Source: Phil1 sp040767925 (GTDB lineage Bacteria; Bacillota; Clostridia; Christensenellales; CAG-138). Taken from it: 64,000 nucleotides of DNA. The stretch's first letter is position 1. Each line of letters opens with the position of its first letter. Below are positions 1 to 8,022 of the stretch, piece by piece. The stretch covers positions 1,240,001 to 1,304,000 of the forward strand of contig JAXGNN010000001.1 of NCBI GenBank assembly GCA_040767925.1, in the 5' to 3' direction. A program made the translations under genes and the position numbers. The notes under the pieces are model-generated. The model saw nothing but the letters and a program-made list of their open reading frames with translations, was not told the DNA's origin and made no database searches.

Positions 1-3
1 CAT
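1..3 (-). CDS. Start codon of next gene after glgB (runs off window)
   Basis: The minus strand reads AAAGGAGGTTGAGCG-ATG here, a strong ribosome binding site at 11-17 and an ATG at 3-1, immediately after the glgB stop at 18-20. Only the start codon is inside the window. By analogy with common glycogen operons the gene could be glgC, glgD or glgA, but nothing in the window shows which. Confidence 0.5.
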
Positions 4-17
4 CGCTCAACCTCCTT

Positions 18-1886
18 TTATGTTTTAGGGGCCAAAGGCTGTATGTCAACGAAATACCATGCGGCCTCATAGGGGGAAAGCGGGATGAGCGCGGTCGACC
101 CGCCCGCGTCCTCCAGCACCTCCACGCGCTCCTCCGCCCCCTCGACGCTCGACATCGCGCGGCGAAGCGCCGCCCGGTACGGCAGGCGCACGGGATACGC
201 GCCGTGCGAAACGGGCGTGAAGTTATAGACGCATAAGAGCTCGCGCCCCGAAGCGTCCCTGCGGCAGAAGGCGAGGACGCTGTGCGCGGGATCGTCCACG
301 GCGCGCCACTCGAAGCCTTCCCAGCCGTAATCCCGCTCGTAGAGCGCGGGCTCTTTGCGATAGAAGGCGTTGAGCGCTTTGACGAACTCCCGAAGCGCCG
401 CGTGCTGCGGATAGCCGAGCAGCATCCAGTCGAGCGAGCGGCGGAAGTTCCACTCCGAGAACTGGCCGAACTCGCCCCCCATGAACAGGAGCTTCTTCCC
501 CGGGTGCGCGTACTGGTACATATAAAGCAGGCGAAGCTGGGCGAACATCTCGTCGTAAGTGCCGGGGAAGCGGCCGATAAGCGAGTTTTTGAGGTGCACG
601 ACCTCGTCGTGCGAGAGGGGCAGTATGTAATTCTCCGAAAACGCGTAGCACATGGAGAAGGTGAGCTTGTCGTGGTTGAACCTGCGAAAGTGGCTGTCCA
701 TCTTGCAGTAGGAGAGCGTGTCGTTCATCCAGCCCATGTTCCACTTGAAGTTGAAGCCGAGGCCGCCGTCCTCCGGCGGGGCGGTGACGAGCGGGAAGGC
801 CGTGCTCTCCTCCGCGATGAGCAGCGCGCCGGGGCATTCCCGATTGACGGCATGCGCGAGCTCCCGGAAAAAGTCGATGGCGGCGAGGTTTTCGTTGCCC
901 CCGAAGCGGTTGGGCAGCCACTCGTCCTCCCGCCTGCCGTAATCGTAGTAGAGCATGCAGCTCACCGCGTCCACGCGCAAGCCGTCGATGTGGTATTCCT
1001 TCAAAAGATACACGGCGTTGGAGATGAGGAAGCTCCTCACCTCGCTGCGCTCGAAATTGAAGAGCAGCGTGCCCCACTGGGGCTGCTCCGCCCGCTTGGG
1101 GTCGGGATGCTCGTAGAGCGCGCTGCCGTCGAAGCGGCGAAGGCCGTGCGCGTCCTTTGTAAAATGCGCGGGCACCCAGTCGACGAACACGCCGACGCCC
1201 GCGCGGTGGCAGGCGTTGACGAGCGTTTTGAACTGTTCCGGCGTGCCGTAGCGCGAGGTGACGGAATAGTACCCCGTGACCTGATAGCCCCAGCTGTCGT
1301 CGAGCGGATGCTCGCACACGGGCATGAGCTCGATGTGCGTGTAGCCCATATCCACGATGTAATCGACGAGCTCGGAGGCGAGGCGCTCGTAATCGAGTCC
1401 GGCCTTCCAAGAGCCGAGGTGCACCTCGTAGACGCTCATGGGCGCCTCGTACACGGGCCTGTCCGGGCGGCGGCGCTTTTCCATGTGCACGTCGTCCGTC
1501 CAGGCGAAATCCGCGGCGTCCCAGACGACGGAGGCCGTCTCGGGGCGAAGCTGGCTGTAAAACGCAAAGGGGTCGGCCTTGTAGATGAGCTCCCCTTTCC
1601 TTGTGACGATGGCGTATTTATAAAAGTCGCCGCGGCGGGCGATGCCCACGTGCGCCTGCCAGACGCCCGTCGTCCCGCAGGGCTTCATGGGGTCCGCGCG
1701 CAGGTTCCATCCGTTGAAGCTGCCCACCACGCTCACCGCCCGCGCGTCCGGCGCCCAGACGGCGAAGCGGAACGCCTCGTGCCCCTCGGGCATCGCGACG
1801 CGGTGGCAGCCGAGGGCGCGGTAAGCATAGGCGTTTTTGCCCGTGTTGAACAGATAAAGCTCGTTCTCGTCAAGGTATGCTTTCAT
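18..1886 (-). CDS. glgB: 1,4-alpha-glucan branching enzyme
   Basis: Forms alpha-1,6 branches in glycogen by cutting alpha-1,4 chains and transferring the segment (cytoplasmic, GH13 family). The 622-residue product starts MKAYLDENELYLF, has an N-terminal CBM48-type module (FAVWAPDARAVSVVGSFNGW) and then a GH13 TIM barrel with VYEVHLGSW, VDWVPAHF, the nucleophile region GLRVDAVSCML and the conserved LPLSHDEVVH. Length fits the family. The start at 1886 is chosen because GGGAGG lies 4 nt upstream; an in-frame ATG 30 nt further up lacks a site. It lies 71 nt after the citrate-synthase-like gene with no terminator between, so partial read-through from that promoter is possible, and it is followed at once by another start codon, suggesting a glycogen operon. 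Confidence 0.95.
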   Translation of the reverse strand: MKAYLDENELYLFNTGKNAYAYRALGCHRVAMPEGHEAFRFAVWAPDARAVSVVGSFNGWNLRADPMKPCGTTGVWQAHVGIARRGDFYKYAIVTRKGELIYKADPFAFYSQLRPETASVVWDAADFAWTDDVHMEKRRRPDRPVYEAPMSVYEVHLGSWKAGLDYERLASELVDYIVDMGYTHIELMPVCEHPLDDSWGYQVTGYYSVTSRYGTPEQFKTLVNACHRAGVGVFVDWVPAHFTKDAHGLRRFDGSALYEHPDPKRAEQPQWGTLLFNFERSEVRSFLISNAVYLLKEYHIDGLRVDAVSCMLYYDYGRREDEWLPNRFGGNENLAAIDFFRELAHAVNRECPGALLIAEESTAFPLVTAPPEDGGLGFNFKWNMGWMNDTLSYCKMDSHFRRFNHDKLTFSMCYAFSENYILPLSHDEVVHLKNSLIGRFPGTYDEMFAQLRLLYMYQYAHPGKKLLFMGGEFGQFSEWNFRRSLDWMLLGYPQHAALREFVKALNAFYRKEPALYERDYGWEGFEWRAVDDPAHSVLAFCRRDASGRELLCVYNFTPVSHGAYPVRLPYRAALRRAMSSVEGAEERVEVLEDAGGSTALIPLSPYEAAWYFVDIQPLAPKT

Positions 1887-1957
1887 TTGCCCTCCCGGTC
1901 GCGCATCTGCCCGCATACTTATTTTAACTCAAACGGCGGATATTTGGTAGAAGAATC

Positions 1958-3379
1958 TTACGATCCTTCGCTTCGCCTCCCACATGGAGACGCGGCCCGG
2001 CCCGCGCTCCTCCCCCCCTCCTCCGCCGCGAGCGCGGCCCGGGTGAGGCGCTCGAGCTCCCCGCCGCTCATGACGGTGGTCCGCCCCGTCAGGTAGAGCG
2101 CGTCGACGGCCTCCTTCACGCGCGCGACCACGGGCGATTTCTTGTCGAGCTTCAGGTTGAAACGGCGGTTGATCCAATAGGCGATGCCCGCGAGCCCGCT
2201 GTGCGCGTCGACGAGCACCTCGTTTTCCCGCCCGAGGAGAGCGCGCGTATCGAACGCCGTGTAGATCCGCTCGTTCTTCAAAAGCCCGTCCGCGTGGATG
2301 CCCGCGCGCGTGGTGAGGCAGGAATCCCCGACGAAGGGCGTCTGCGGCGGGATGTCGTAGCCGATCTTTTCCCTGAAGTATTCCGCGATGCGCGTGATGG
2401 CGTTGAGGCGCATGCCGCCGTCCTGCCCGCGCAGCGCGCAGTATTCCATCGCCATCGCCTCGAGCGGCACGTTGCCCGCCCGCTCCCCGATGCCCAAAAG
2501 CGAGCAGTTGACGCTCGCCGCGCCGTACAGCCAGGCCGCGGAGGCGTTGACCACGCCCTTGTGGAAGTCGTTATGGCCGTGCCACTCGAGCATGTCGCTC
2601 GAGATGCCCGCGTCGCGCCGCAGCGCGTGGAGGAGGCCCGGCACGCCGCGCGGCAGCGCCGCCTCGGGATAGGGCACGCCGAGGCCCAGCGTATCGCAGC
2701 AGCGGATCTTGACCGGAACGCCCGCCTCGTCCCCGAGGCGCCTGAGCGCCGAGGCGAAGGGGATCACGAAACCATAGATGTCCGCGCGGGTGATGTCCTC
2801 GAAATGGCAGCGCGGCCGTATCCCCCGCTCCAGCGCCATTTCCACCACAGAGAGGTATTTTTCCATCGCCCCGGCGCGCGTAAGCTTCATTTTATGGAAG
2901 ATGTGGTAGTCCGAGCAGGAGACGAGTATGCCCGTTTCGCCGATCCCGAGCTGCCGCACGATCTCGAAATCCTCCTTCGCGGCGCGGATCCAGGTCGTGA
3001 TCTCCGGAAAGGCGTAGCCGCGCGCGCGGCAGAGTTCGAGGGCCTTTCTGTCGCGCTCCGTGTAGACGAAAAACTCGCTCTGGCGGACGACGCCCCGCTC
3101 CCCGCCCAGCTCGTGCAGGAGATCGAACAAGCCCACGATCTGCTCGTGCGTGAACGGCGCGCGGGCCTGCTGCCCGTCGCGGAATGTGGTGTCGGTGATG
3201 AAGATTTCCCCGGGCATGCGCATGGGGATGCCGCCGCCCCCGAAGGCGACCTTGGGCACCTGGTCGAACGCGTAGATTTCGGGAAACAGGTTCGCCTCGG
3301 GCGCGTCGCACAAGGTCGCGGCGCCCCCGGGCGTTTCGCGCAGCAGCCGGGTGTCCTCGTCGAATACGAGCGTGTTCAT
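1958..3379 (-). CDS. DRE-TIM metallolyase, probable Re-citrate synthase / homocitrate synthase-like
   Basis: A 473-residue member of the HMGL-like superfamily that condenses acetyl-CoA with a 2-oxoacid. Visible motifs are the catalytic TTFRDGQQ near residue 68, the metal-binding region EWHGHNDFHKG and a C-terminal GDSCLTTRAGIHADG block. Closest in layout to the clostridial Re-face citrate synthase group, which feeds glutamate synthesis in anaerobes lacking the Si enzyme; homocitrate or isopropylmalate synthase activity cannot be excluded by eye. Start at 3379 follows AGGAGGTACCCG; a longer in-frame extension upstream overlaps lplA on the other strand and reads as noise. Its promoter and a palindromic operator lie at 3412-3459, so the gene is probably controlled at transcription. 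The last 25 residues (SAGRAASPC...) look less family-like. Confidence 0.8.
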   Translation of the reverse strand: MNTLVFDEDTRLLRETPGGAATLCDAPEANLFPEIYAFDQVPKVAFGGGGIPMRMPGEIFITDTTFRDGQQARAPFTHEQIVGLFDLLHELGGERGVVRQSEFFVYTERDRKALELCRARGYAFPEITTWIRAAKEDFEIVRQLGIGETGILVSCSDYHIFHKMKLTRAGAMEKYLSVVEMALERGIRPRCHFEDITRADIYGFVIPFASALRRLGDEAGVPVKIRCCDTLGLGVPYPEAALPRGVPGLLHALRRDAGISSDMLEWHGHNDFHKGVVNASAAWLYGAASVNCSLLGIGERAGNVPLEAMAMEYCALRGQDGGMRLNAITRIAEYFREKIGYDIPPQTPFVGDSCLTTRAGIHADGLLKNERIYTAFDTRALLGRENEVLVDAHSGLAGIAYWINRRFNLKLDKKSPVVARVKEAVDALYLTGRTTVMSGGELERLTRAALAAEEGGRSAGRAASPCGRRSEGS

Positions 3380-3411
3380 CGGGTACCTCCTGTTTTGTAT
3401 CCTCGTATTAT

Positions 3412-3427
3412 TGTATACATGTATACA
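3412..3427 (-). promoter_or_regulatory. Palindromic operator, GntR-type candidate
   Basis: TGTATACATGTATACA is two tandem copies of the perfect 8-bp palindrome TGTATACA and is itself a perfect 16-bp palindrome. It lies just downstream of the -10 box for the citrate-synthase-like gene, covering the expected transcription start, a position typical for a repressor. The core resembles sites of FadR/FCD-type GntR regulators; no such regulator gene is in the window. Confidence 0.55.
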
Positions 3428-3431
3428 TTGT

Positions 3432-3459
3432 ATTATATTCGGGAGCGCGCGTTTGTCAA
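3432..3459 (-). promoter_or_regulatory. SigA-type promoter of the citrate-synthase-like gene
   Basis: On the minus strand TTGACA (3459-3454) and TATAAT (3437-3432) are separated by 16 bp, both perfect consensus hexamers. Transcription would start near 3425, inside the palindromic operator. Confidence 0.75.
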
Positions 3460-3505
3460 CCCCTGAAAGCGGCATATTGCGCGCGCAAAGGGAGGATGTT
3501 AAGAT

Positions 3506-4489
3506 ATGCGCATGAATAGATTGTTTTTCGGCGACTCTTTCGACCCGTGGCGCAACCTCTCGGCTGAGGAGGCGATGTTCGACGCCCCGGGAGACGCTAT
3601 GACGCTTTACCTCTGGCAGAACGCGAACACGGTCGTGATCGGCAGGCACCAGAACGCGTGGAAGGAATGCCGCGCCTCCCTGCTCGAACAGGAGGGCGGC
3701 AGGCTCGCGCGGCGCACGACGGGCGGCGGCGCGGTCTATCACGATTTGGGCAACCTGAATTTCACATTCGTCTGCCCCCGGGAAGCCTACGACCTCGCGC
3801 GGCAGACCTCGGTCATCCTCGAGGCGGTGCGCGCGCTGGGCGTCCCCGCGCAGTTCACCGGGCGAAACGACCTCGTAACTTCCGAGGGCGCGAAATTCTC
3901 GGGCAACGCCTTTCGCATGACGAAAACCTCCGCCATGCAGCACGGCACGCTGCTCATCGACGTCGACATGGAAAAGCTTTCGCGCTACCTCGCGCCCTCG
4001 AAGGAAAAGCTGCGCGCCAAGGGCGTGGAGAGCGTGCGCGCGCGCGTGGTCAACCTCCGGGAATACGGGGAGCATATCACGGTCGATTCGGCGCGCGCGG
4101 CCGTAGCGCGGGCGTTCGCGGCGGAATACGGCGCGCATGAGACGCATCGCGTCGGCGACCTCGGCGAGGCGCGCATCGCCGCATGCTATGAAAAGCACGC
4201 CTCGTGGGACTGGCGCATGGGCGCGACGCCGCAGTTCGACATAGAGCTCGAGACGCGCTTCCCCTGGGGCTCGATCGAGCTGCAGCTCGACGTGGACCGC
4301 GGCTTCGTCCGCCGCGCCGCCGTCTATTCGGACGCGATGGACGAGGCGTTCGTTTCGCGCATCGCACCGGCGCTCGCGGGCGCGCGGCTCGAGGGCAAAG
4401 AGCTTGCGGAACGCGTCAAAACGCTTGAAAACCAGAATATGGAACTCGCGTCGGATATTGGCTTTTGGATTGGCGGCTGCGCGTTCTGA
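3506..4489 (+). CDS. lplA: Lipoate--protein ligase
   Basis: Activates lipoate (or octanoate) with ATP and attaches it to lysine of lipoyl domains (GcvH and 2-oxoacid dehydrogenase E2), cytoplasmic. The 327-residue protein shows the family signature RRTTGGGAVYHDLGNLNFTF around residue 70, KFSGNAF, the lipoyl-AMP region GTLLIDVD and the linker KGVESVRARVVNL, followed by the C-terminal accessory domain. GGGAGG lies 10 nt before the ATG at 3506; a second ATG six bases on would be too far from it. It is divergent from the citrate-synthase-like gene and 64 nt upstream of the DUF1540 gene. No lipoyl-domain gene lies nearby, so the client protein is unknown. Confidence 0.95.
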   Translation: MRMNRLFFGDSFDPWRNLSAEEAMFDAPGDAMTLYLWQNANTVVIGRHQNAWKECRASLLEQEGGRLARRTTGGGAVYHDLGNLNFTFVCPREAYDLARQTSVILEAVRALGVPAQFTGRNDLVTSEGAKFSGNAFRMTKTSAMQHGTLLIDVDMEKLSRYLAPSKEKLRAKGVESVRARVVNLREYGEHITVDSARAAVARAFAAEYGAHETHRVGDLGEARIAACYEKHASWDWRMGATPQFDIELETRFPWGSIELQLDVDRGFVRRAAVYSDAMDEAFVSRIAPALAGARLEGKELAERVKTLENQNMELASDIGFWIGGCAF

Positions 4490-4553
4490 CGCGCCGCATA
4501 TTGCTTCGCGCCACGGGCAAACTAAAGGCAGTCAATGAAAAGGAGGGTGCGAT

Positions 4554-4730
4554 ATGGCCGGATCCAAAGCAGGAACCCAAACCATTGGCTGCCGCGTTTC
4601 CAGTTGTCGCTATCACAGCGAGGGGGACGGGTGTTCCCTTTCGAGGATCCAAGTGGAGCCTGTGCCGGGCTGCGACAACGGCAAGCCCGGTGACGAAAGC
4701 CTATGCGGAAGCTACAAATCTCACGACTGA
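4554..4730 (+). CDS. DUF1540 domain protein, 58 aa
   Basis: A 58-residue protein starting MAGSKAGTQTIGCRVSSC. It carries the DUF1540 pattern of spaced cysteines and histidine: CRVSSCRYH, then CSLSRIQV, a later GC and a final CGSYKSHD, which probably binds a metal ion. DUF1540 proteins are small clostridial proteins of unknown function, some linked to sporulation. A strong AAAAGGAGGGTGCGAT precedes the ATG and an intrinsic terminator follows 6 nt after the stop, so it is a real compact gene, possibly co-transcribed with lplA. Cysteine content and spacing are the main evidence for the family. Confidence 0.8.
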   Translation: MAGSKAGTQTIGCRVSSCRYHSEGDGCSLSRIQVEPVPGCDNGKPGDESLCGSYKSHD

Positions 4731-4736
4731 CGCGGT

Positions 4737-4767
4737 AAAAAAAGGAGGGCTGGTGCCCTCCTTTTTT
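4737..4767 (+). terminator. Intrinsic terminator after the DUF1540 gene
   Basis: A7-GGAGGGC-TGGT-GCCCTCC-T6: a 7-bp GC-rich stem extended by A-T pairs with a T tract on the plus strand. Confidence 0.9.
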
Positions 4768-4785
4768 ATTGGACGAACAGGTAAT

Positions 4786-4870
4786 AATAGTGAATAGTGA
4801 ATAGTGAATAAGTGCCGGACGAAGGGATTCCGCGAGCGGAATCCCTTGCGGTCGTTATTCACAATTTACT
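4786..4870. repeat. Heptamer repeats (AATAGTG class) plus hairpin
   Basis: Three exact tandem AATAGTG heptamers and a degenerate fourth (4786-4814) are followed by a perfect hairpin (AAGGGATTCCG / CGGAATCCCTT, 4822-4847) and the rest of the element with TTATTCAC. The same combination, hairpin plus CTATTCR heptamers, recurs at 49616-49757. It probably marks a dispersed non-coding repeat family. Confidence 0.7.
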
Positions 4871-4893
4871 GTCGGTTGTTGGCCGAATGCCCG

Positions 4894-5769
4894 TCAATCG
4901 GGGATTGACAGGAATTCCACGGGCAGCATCGCGCGCACGGTGAGCAGCGGGTCGACGATCTGGCAGACCGCCACGTCGCACCTCATCGAGAGCAGATGCC
5001 CCGCCTCGACGCGGTCCATGCCCCGCTCGAGCAGAAGCTCGTAGAGCGCCTGCACGGCGAGGTCCGTGGCCTCGTCGAGCGTTTTCGCGGAGGCGATCAC
5101 CATGGCCCTGCCGCCCTCGACGAGGAGGGGGTGCGCGAGCTTCAGGCCCTTGACGGCGCTGACGCGGACGGTCACCTCCCCCGCCGTCTCAAGGCCGTAA
5201 CCGAACACCTCGCCGTCTCCCATGAGCGCGTGGAGGTCGCCCATGCCGAGCAGCGCGCCTTCGCAGGCGACCGGGAAATAGATCGTCGCGCCCTCGACGA
5301 TACGCGAGCAGTCCATATTGCCGCCGTGCGGCCCCGGGGTGACGGTGGGCACCGCCTCGCCCGCGGGCGCCACGCCGATGACGCCGATCATGGTCTCCAC
5401 GGGGATTTTATGCCCCGCGATATGCACGAAGCCGTCGGGATACTCAAAGACGCGAATCGCGTATTCGCCGGGATATTTCTCGAACGCGCCCTCGCCGAAA
5501 TAGGTGCCCATGGCGCCCCAGCCGCGCGTCTTAATGGAGAGGACCTCCACCCTGAGCGCGTCGCCCGGCATCGCGCCCTCGACGAAGAGGGGCCCCGTCG
5601 CGGGGTTCGCCATGCGCTCGTCGTAGGAGCGCGCGCCCGCGCGCGAGACGGCGCCGTCGTAGCAGTCCATCGTTTCGAAAACGACGGCGTCCCCGCTCGC
5701 GCAGCGCGCGGCGGGCGGGTTGTCTCGGGAGAGGGTATCCGTCTTTTGGGTCGAAGGGATTCTAAGCAT
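4894..5769 (-). CDS. Acetamidase/formamidase family protein
   Basis: Family members hydrolyse formamide or acetamide to ammonia and the acid. The 291-residue protein has the family layout: LFVEGAMPGDALRVEVLSI, TVTPGPHGGNMDCSRIVEGA with the characteristic GGNMD, and LLGMGDLHALMGDGEV. Start at 5769 (MLRIPSTQ) follows AAGGAGG with a 9-nt spacer; an in-frame TTG further up is too close to that site. The start codon overlaps the last 8 nt of the polyferredoxin gene, so the two are translationally coupled, an unexpected pairing of an amidase with a membrane Fe-S protein. Substrate is unproven; many family members have unknown substrates. Confidence 0.85.
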   Translation of the reverse strand: MLRIPSTQKTDTLSRDNPPAARCASGDAVVFETMDCYDGAVSRAGARSYDERMANPATGPLFVEGAMPGDALRVEVLSIKTRGWGAMGTYFGEGAFEKYPGEYAIRVFEYPDGFVHIAGHKIPVETMIGVIGVAPAGEAVPTVTPGPHGGNMDCSRIVEGATIYFPVACEGALLGMGDLHALMGDGEVFGYGLETAGEVTVRVSAVKGLKLAHPLLVEGGRAMVIASAKTLDEATDLAVQALYELLLERGMDRVEAGHLLSMRCDVAVCQIVDPLLTVRAMLPVEFLSIPD

Positions 5770-6646
5770 GTTTTCCAACCTCCTTCTGATTCGCTCCGGC
5801 CGCGAAGCCGGAAGAGATCGCCCCGTGGGGGCAGACGTGTTTGCATTCGTTGCAGCGGATGCACTCGAGCCCGTCGAGGTCGTGCGGCGGATCGATGTTC
5901 ATGGGGCATTTTTTCACGCACAGGCCGCAGCGGGTGCATTTATGCTCGTCGAACTTCATGCGGTAGAAGCTGACCCGGTTGAAAAAGGAATAAATCGCGC
6001 CCAAGGGGCAGAGGAACTTGCAGAAGGGGCGCGAAACGAACAGGCAGAGCAGCAAGATGAACAGAAGAAGCCCGGTCTTCCACGCGAAGAGCCCGCCCGT
6101 CGCCGCGCGCAAATCCCCGTTGGCGAGGACGAGGGGCACACCGCCCTCGAGCGTCCCCGCAGGGCAGATGAGCTTGCAGAACCACGGCGTGCTCAGCCCG
6201 TACGCGTCCACGAGGAAGATAGGGAGCAGGATCACGAACACCGCCAGCACCGCGTATTTCAAATAGCGCAGCGCTGCATCCGTCCTCTTTGGGATGTGGA
6301 GCTTCTTCGTGCGCACGCGGTTCAATAAATCCTGTATGAAGCCGAACGGGCAGAGGAAGCCGCACACGAGCCTGCCGAAGACGGCGCCGAAGAAGATGAG
6401 AAGCCCCGCGGTATAGAACGCGAAGCCGTGCTTCCATCCGCCAAGTTGCGCCTGCAGCGCGCCGACGGGGCAGGCACCCACCGCTCCGGGGCAGGAATAG
6501 CAGTTGAGCCCGGGGACGCAGACGCTCTTGAGCTTGCCCGTATAGATGGCGCCCTGCGCGAAGTTCTCGAGGCGCGGGTTGGTGAAAAGCGCGAAGAGCG
6601 CCTGGATGACGTGGCGTTTTTTCAGGAAGTTCCAAACGCTTCTCAT
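5762..6646 (-). CDS. Membrane 4Fe-4S polyferredoxin, NapH/RnfB-like
   Basis: A 294-residue integral membrane iron-sulfur protein. About five hydrophobic segments alternate with cysteine motifs CGFLCPFG and CKFLCPLG typical of NapH-type proteins, and the C terminus holds two ferredoxin motifs, CTRCGLCVKKCP and CIRCNECKHVCP, for two cytoplasmic [4Fe-4S] clusters. An N-terminal CYSCPGAVGACP adds more potential ligands. It probably moves electrons between a membrane partner and the cytoplasm. It follows the CXXC miniprotein gene by 4 nt and overlaps the acetamidase gene. In other clostridia such proteins sit beside FMN-binding proteins and CD1871A-type miniproteins; no FMN-binding gene is seen here. 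Confidence 0.85.
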   Translation of the reverse strand: MRSVWNFLKKRHVIQALFALFTNPRLENFAQGAIYTGKLKSVCVPGLNCYSCPGAVGACPVGALQAQLGGWKHGFAFYTAGLLIFFGAVFGRLVCGFLCPFGFIQDLLNRVRTKKLHIPKRTDAALRYLKYAVLAVFVILLPIFLVDAYGLSTPWFCKLICPAGTLEGGVPLVLANGDLRAATGGLFAWKTGLLLFILLLCLFVSRPFCKFLCPLGAIYSFFNRVSFYRMKFDEHKCTRCGLCVKKCPMNIDPPHDLDGLECIRCNECKHVCPHGAISSGFAAGANQKEVGKHA

Positions 6647-6650
6647 GCGC

Positions 6651-6794
6651 TCACCCGATGCCGATGCACTCGAGGCAGATCATGACGGCCTTCTTGAGCA
6701 CGACGAGATACTCCCCGCGAAGGACGCCCACGGCGATGAACGCCGCCCCGAGCAGCAAAAGCGCGTATTTGAGATAAGGCCGAAGCGTTTTCAT
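6651..6794 (-). CDS. CD1871A-family CXXC miniprotein, 47 aa
   Basis: A 47-residue protein beginning MKTLRPYLKYALLLLG, with one N-terminal transmembrane segment and the C-terminal hallmark CLECIGIG containing the CXXC pair. The CD1871A family occurs in clostridial operons with NapH-like polyferredoxins, as here (4 nt downstream), suggesting a role in assembly of, or electron transfer to, that protein; the function is not established. The promoter -10 TATAAT ends 6 nt before the ATG and no usable ribosome binding site is present, so the transcript may be leaderless. Confidence 0.8.
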   Translation of the reverse strand: MKTLRPYLKYALLLLGAAFIAVGVLRGEYLVVLKKAVMICLECIGIG

Positions 6795-6800
6795 ATTCGG

Positions 6801-6830
6801 ATTATATCATCCCCCGGGCGCGCGTTCCAA
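6801..6830 (-). promoter_or_regulatory. Promoter of CXXC-polyferredoxin-amidase operon
   Basis: Minus strand TTGGAA (6830-6825), 18 bp, TATAAT (6806-6801), then CCGAAT and the ATG. Initiation about 7 nt past the -10 box would place the +1 at the start codon. Confidence 0.55.
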
Positions 6831-6843
6831 TACGCGCGCACAT

Positions 6844-8013
6844 TTATCGCAGCGCCGTCGCGCGCGCGGCCCGGCGCTGGGTATGTTCGGTCGAAAAAAC
6901 CAGGATGCCGAAGAGCAAAAGCAGATAGAACGGCCACGCCCCAAGGCCGATGGCCGGCGAGAGCCAGCCGAAGAGCGGGCAGAGCAGCGTGCCGCCCGCG
7001 TAGGCCGAGGCGAACTGCAGTCCCATGACGCCCTGCGAATGCTCCTCGCCGAAGAGCCGCGGCGTCTCGCCGAGGAGCGAGGGGAAGATGGGCGCGCAGC
7101 CGAGGCCGATGAGGCTGAGCGCGACGACCGGCACGTATCCGCCGGCGGGGAGCATGAGCGCCGCCGTGCCCGCGAGGATCAGCCCGAGGCCCGCGCGCAC
7201 GAGCGTTTTGCCCGAAAGCTTCAGCGCGGCAAAACCGGAGAGAAACCGCCCCGCCGTGATGCCCAGATAATACATGGCGGCCCAGCTTGCCGCCGTGTCG
7301 GGCGAAACGCCCTTAACGTTCACGAAATAGCTGCTCGCCCAGAGCCCGGCCGTATACTCCGCGCCGCAGTAGGCGAAAAAGGAGAGGCAGGCGGTGGGTG
7401 CTCCGGGGAGCGCGAGAAGGCCGCGCATCGGCACGCGAGGGTGCTCCTTCGCCTCGCCCGCGGGCTTCGAAAACCGCCGCCAGAGCGGGAAGGAGGCGAA
7501 CATGAGCGATGCGATGCACAAAAGGGCGAGCGACACCGCGCGGTACGCGCCGTGCCAGTTGAGCTTCGCGAGGTACAGCGACATGACCATGGGCCCCGCC
7601 GTCGCGCCGATGCCCCAGAAGCAGTGGAGCCAGTTCATGTGGCTCGATTTATAGTGGAGCGCCACGAAGTTGTTGAGCGCCGAGTCCACCGTGCCCGCGC
7701 CGAAGCCGAGCGGCAGCGTCAGGAGCATCAGCGCCCAGAAGCGCGAGATGAAGCTGACGCTCATGAGGGCGACGGAGGTCATGAGGATGCTCGCCGCGGT
7801 GACGGCGGCCGTGCCGAAGCGGCGGATCAGCCGCTCGGAAAGAAGGCTCGAGGCGACCGTGCCCACCGCCCCCACGACGTTCACCATACCCGCCACGGAG
7901 ATGGGCACGCCGAGATCCACGTGGGCGACGGGCCAGGCGGAGCCGAGCAGGGAATCCGGAAGGCCCAGGCCGATGAATGCGATATAGATGATGACGAGGA
8001 GCAGCGTCGCCAT
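6844..8013 (-). CDS. MFS transporter
   Basis: A 389-residue major facilitator with about twelve hydrophobic segments. The first helix carries AFIGLGLPDSLLGSAWP, a pattern seen in fucose-permease-like sugar transporters, and the loop between helices 2 and 3 reads SERLIRRFGT, the MFS motif A region. The substrate is unknown; a sugar or small organic solute is plausible from the subgroup. The start at 8013 has only a weak AGGGG that overlaps the stop codon region of the HAD gene upstream, so translation is probably coupled to it. Pairing with a sugar-phosphatase-like HAD enzyme fits carbohydrate uptake and processing. Confidence 0.85.
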   Translation of the reverse strand: MATLLLVIIYIAFIGLGLPDSLLGSAWPVAHVDLGVPISVAGMVNVVGAVGTVASSLLSERLIRRFGTAAVTAASILMTSVALMSVSFISRFWALMLLTLPLGFGAGTVDSALNNFVALHYKSSHMNWLHCFWGIGATAGPMVMSLYLAKLNWHGAYRAVSLALLCIASLMFASFPLWRRFSKPAGEAKEHPRVPMRGLLALPGAPTACLSFFAYCGAEYTAGLWASSYFVNVKGVSPDTAASWAAMYYLGITAGRFLSGFAALKLSGKTLVRAGLGLILAGTAALMLPAGGYVPVVALSLIGLGCAPIFPSLLGETPRLFGEEHSQGVMGLQFASAYAGGTLLCPLFGWLSPAIGLGAWPFYLLLLFGILVFSTEHTQRRAARATALR

Positions 8014-8022
8014 ATTCAGCCC

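Noticed and set aside
282..2096. Open frame of about 600 codons antisense to glgB
   Set aside because: Composition mirrors the glgB codons in a GC-rich genome; no ribosome binding site, no domain pattern, and it runs past the gene end.
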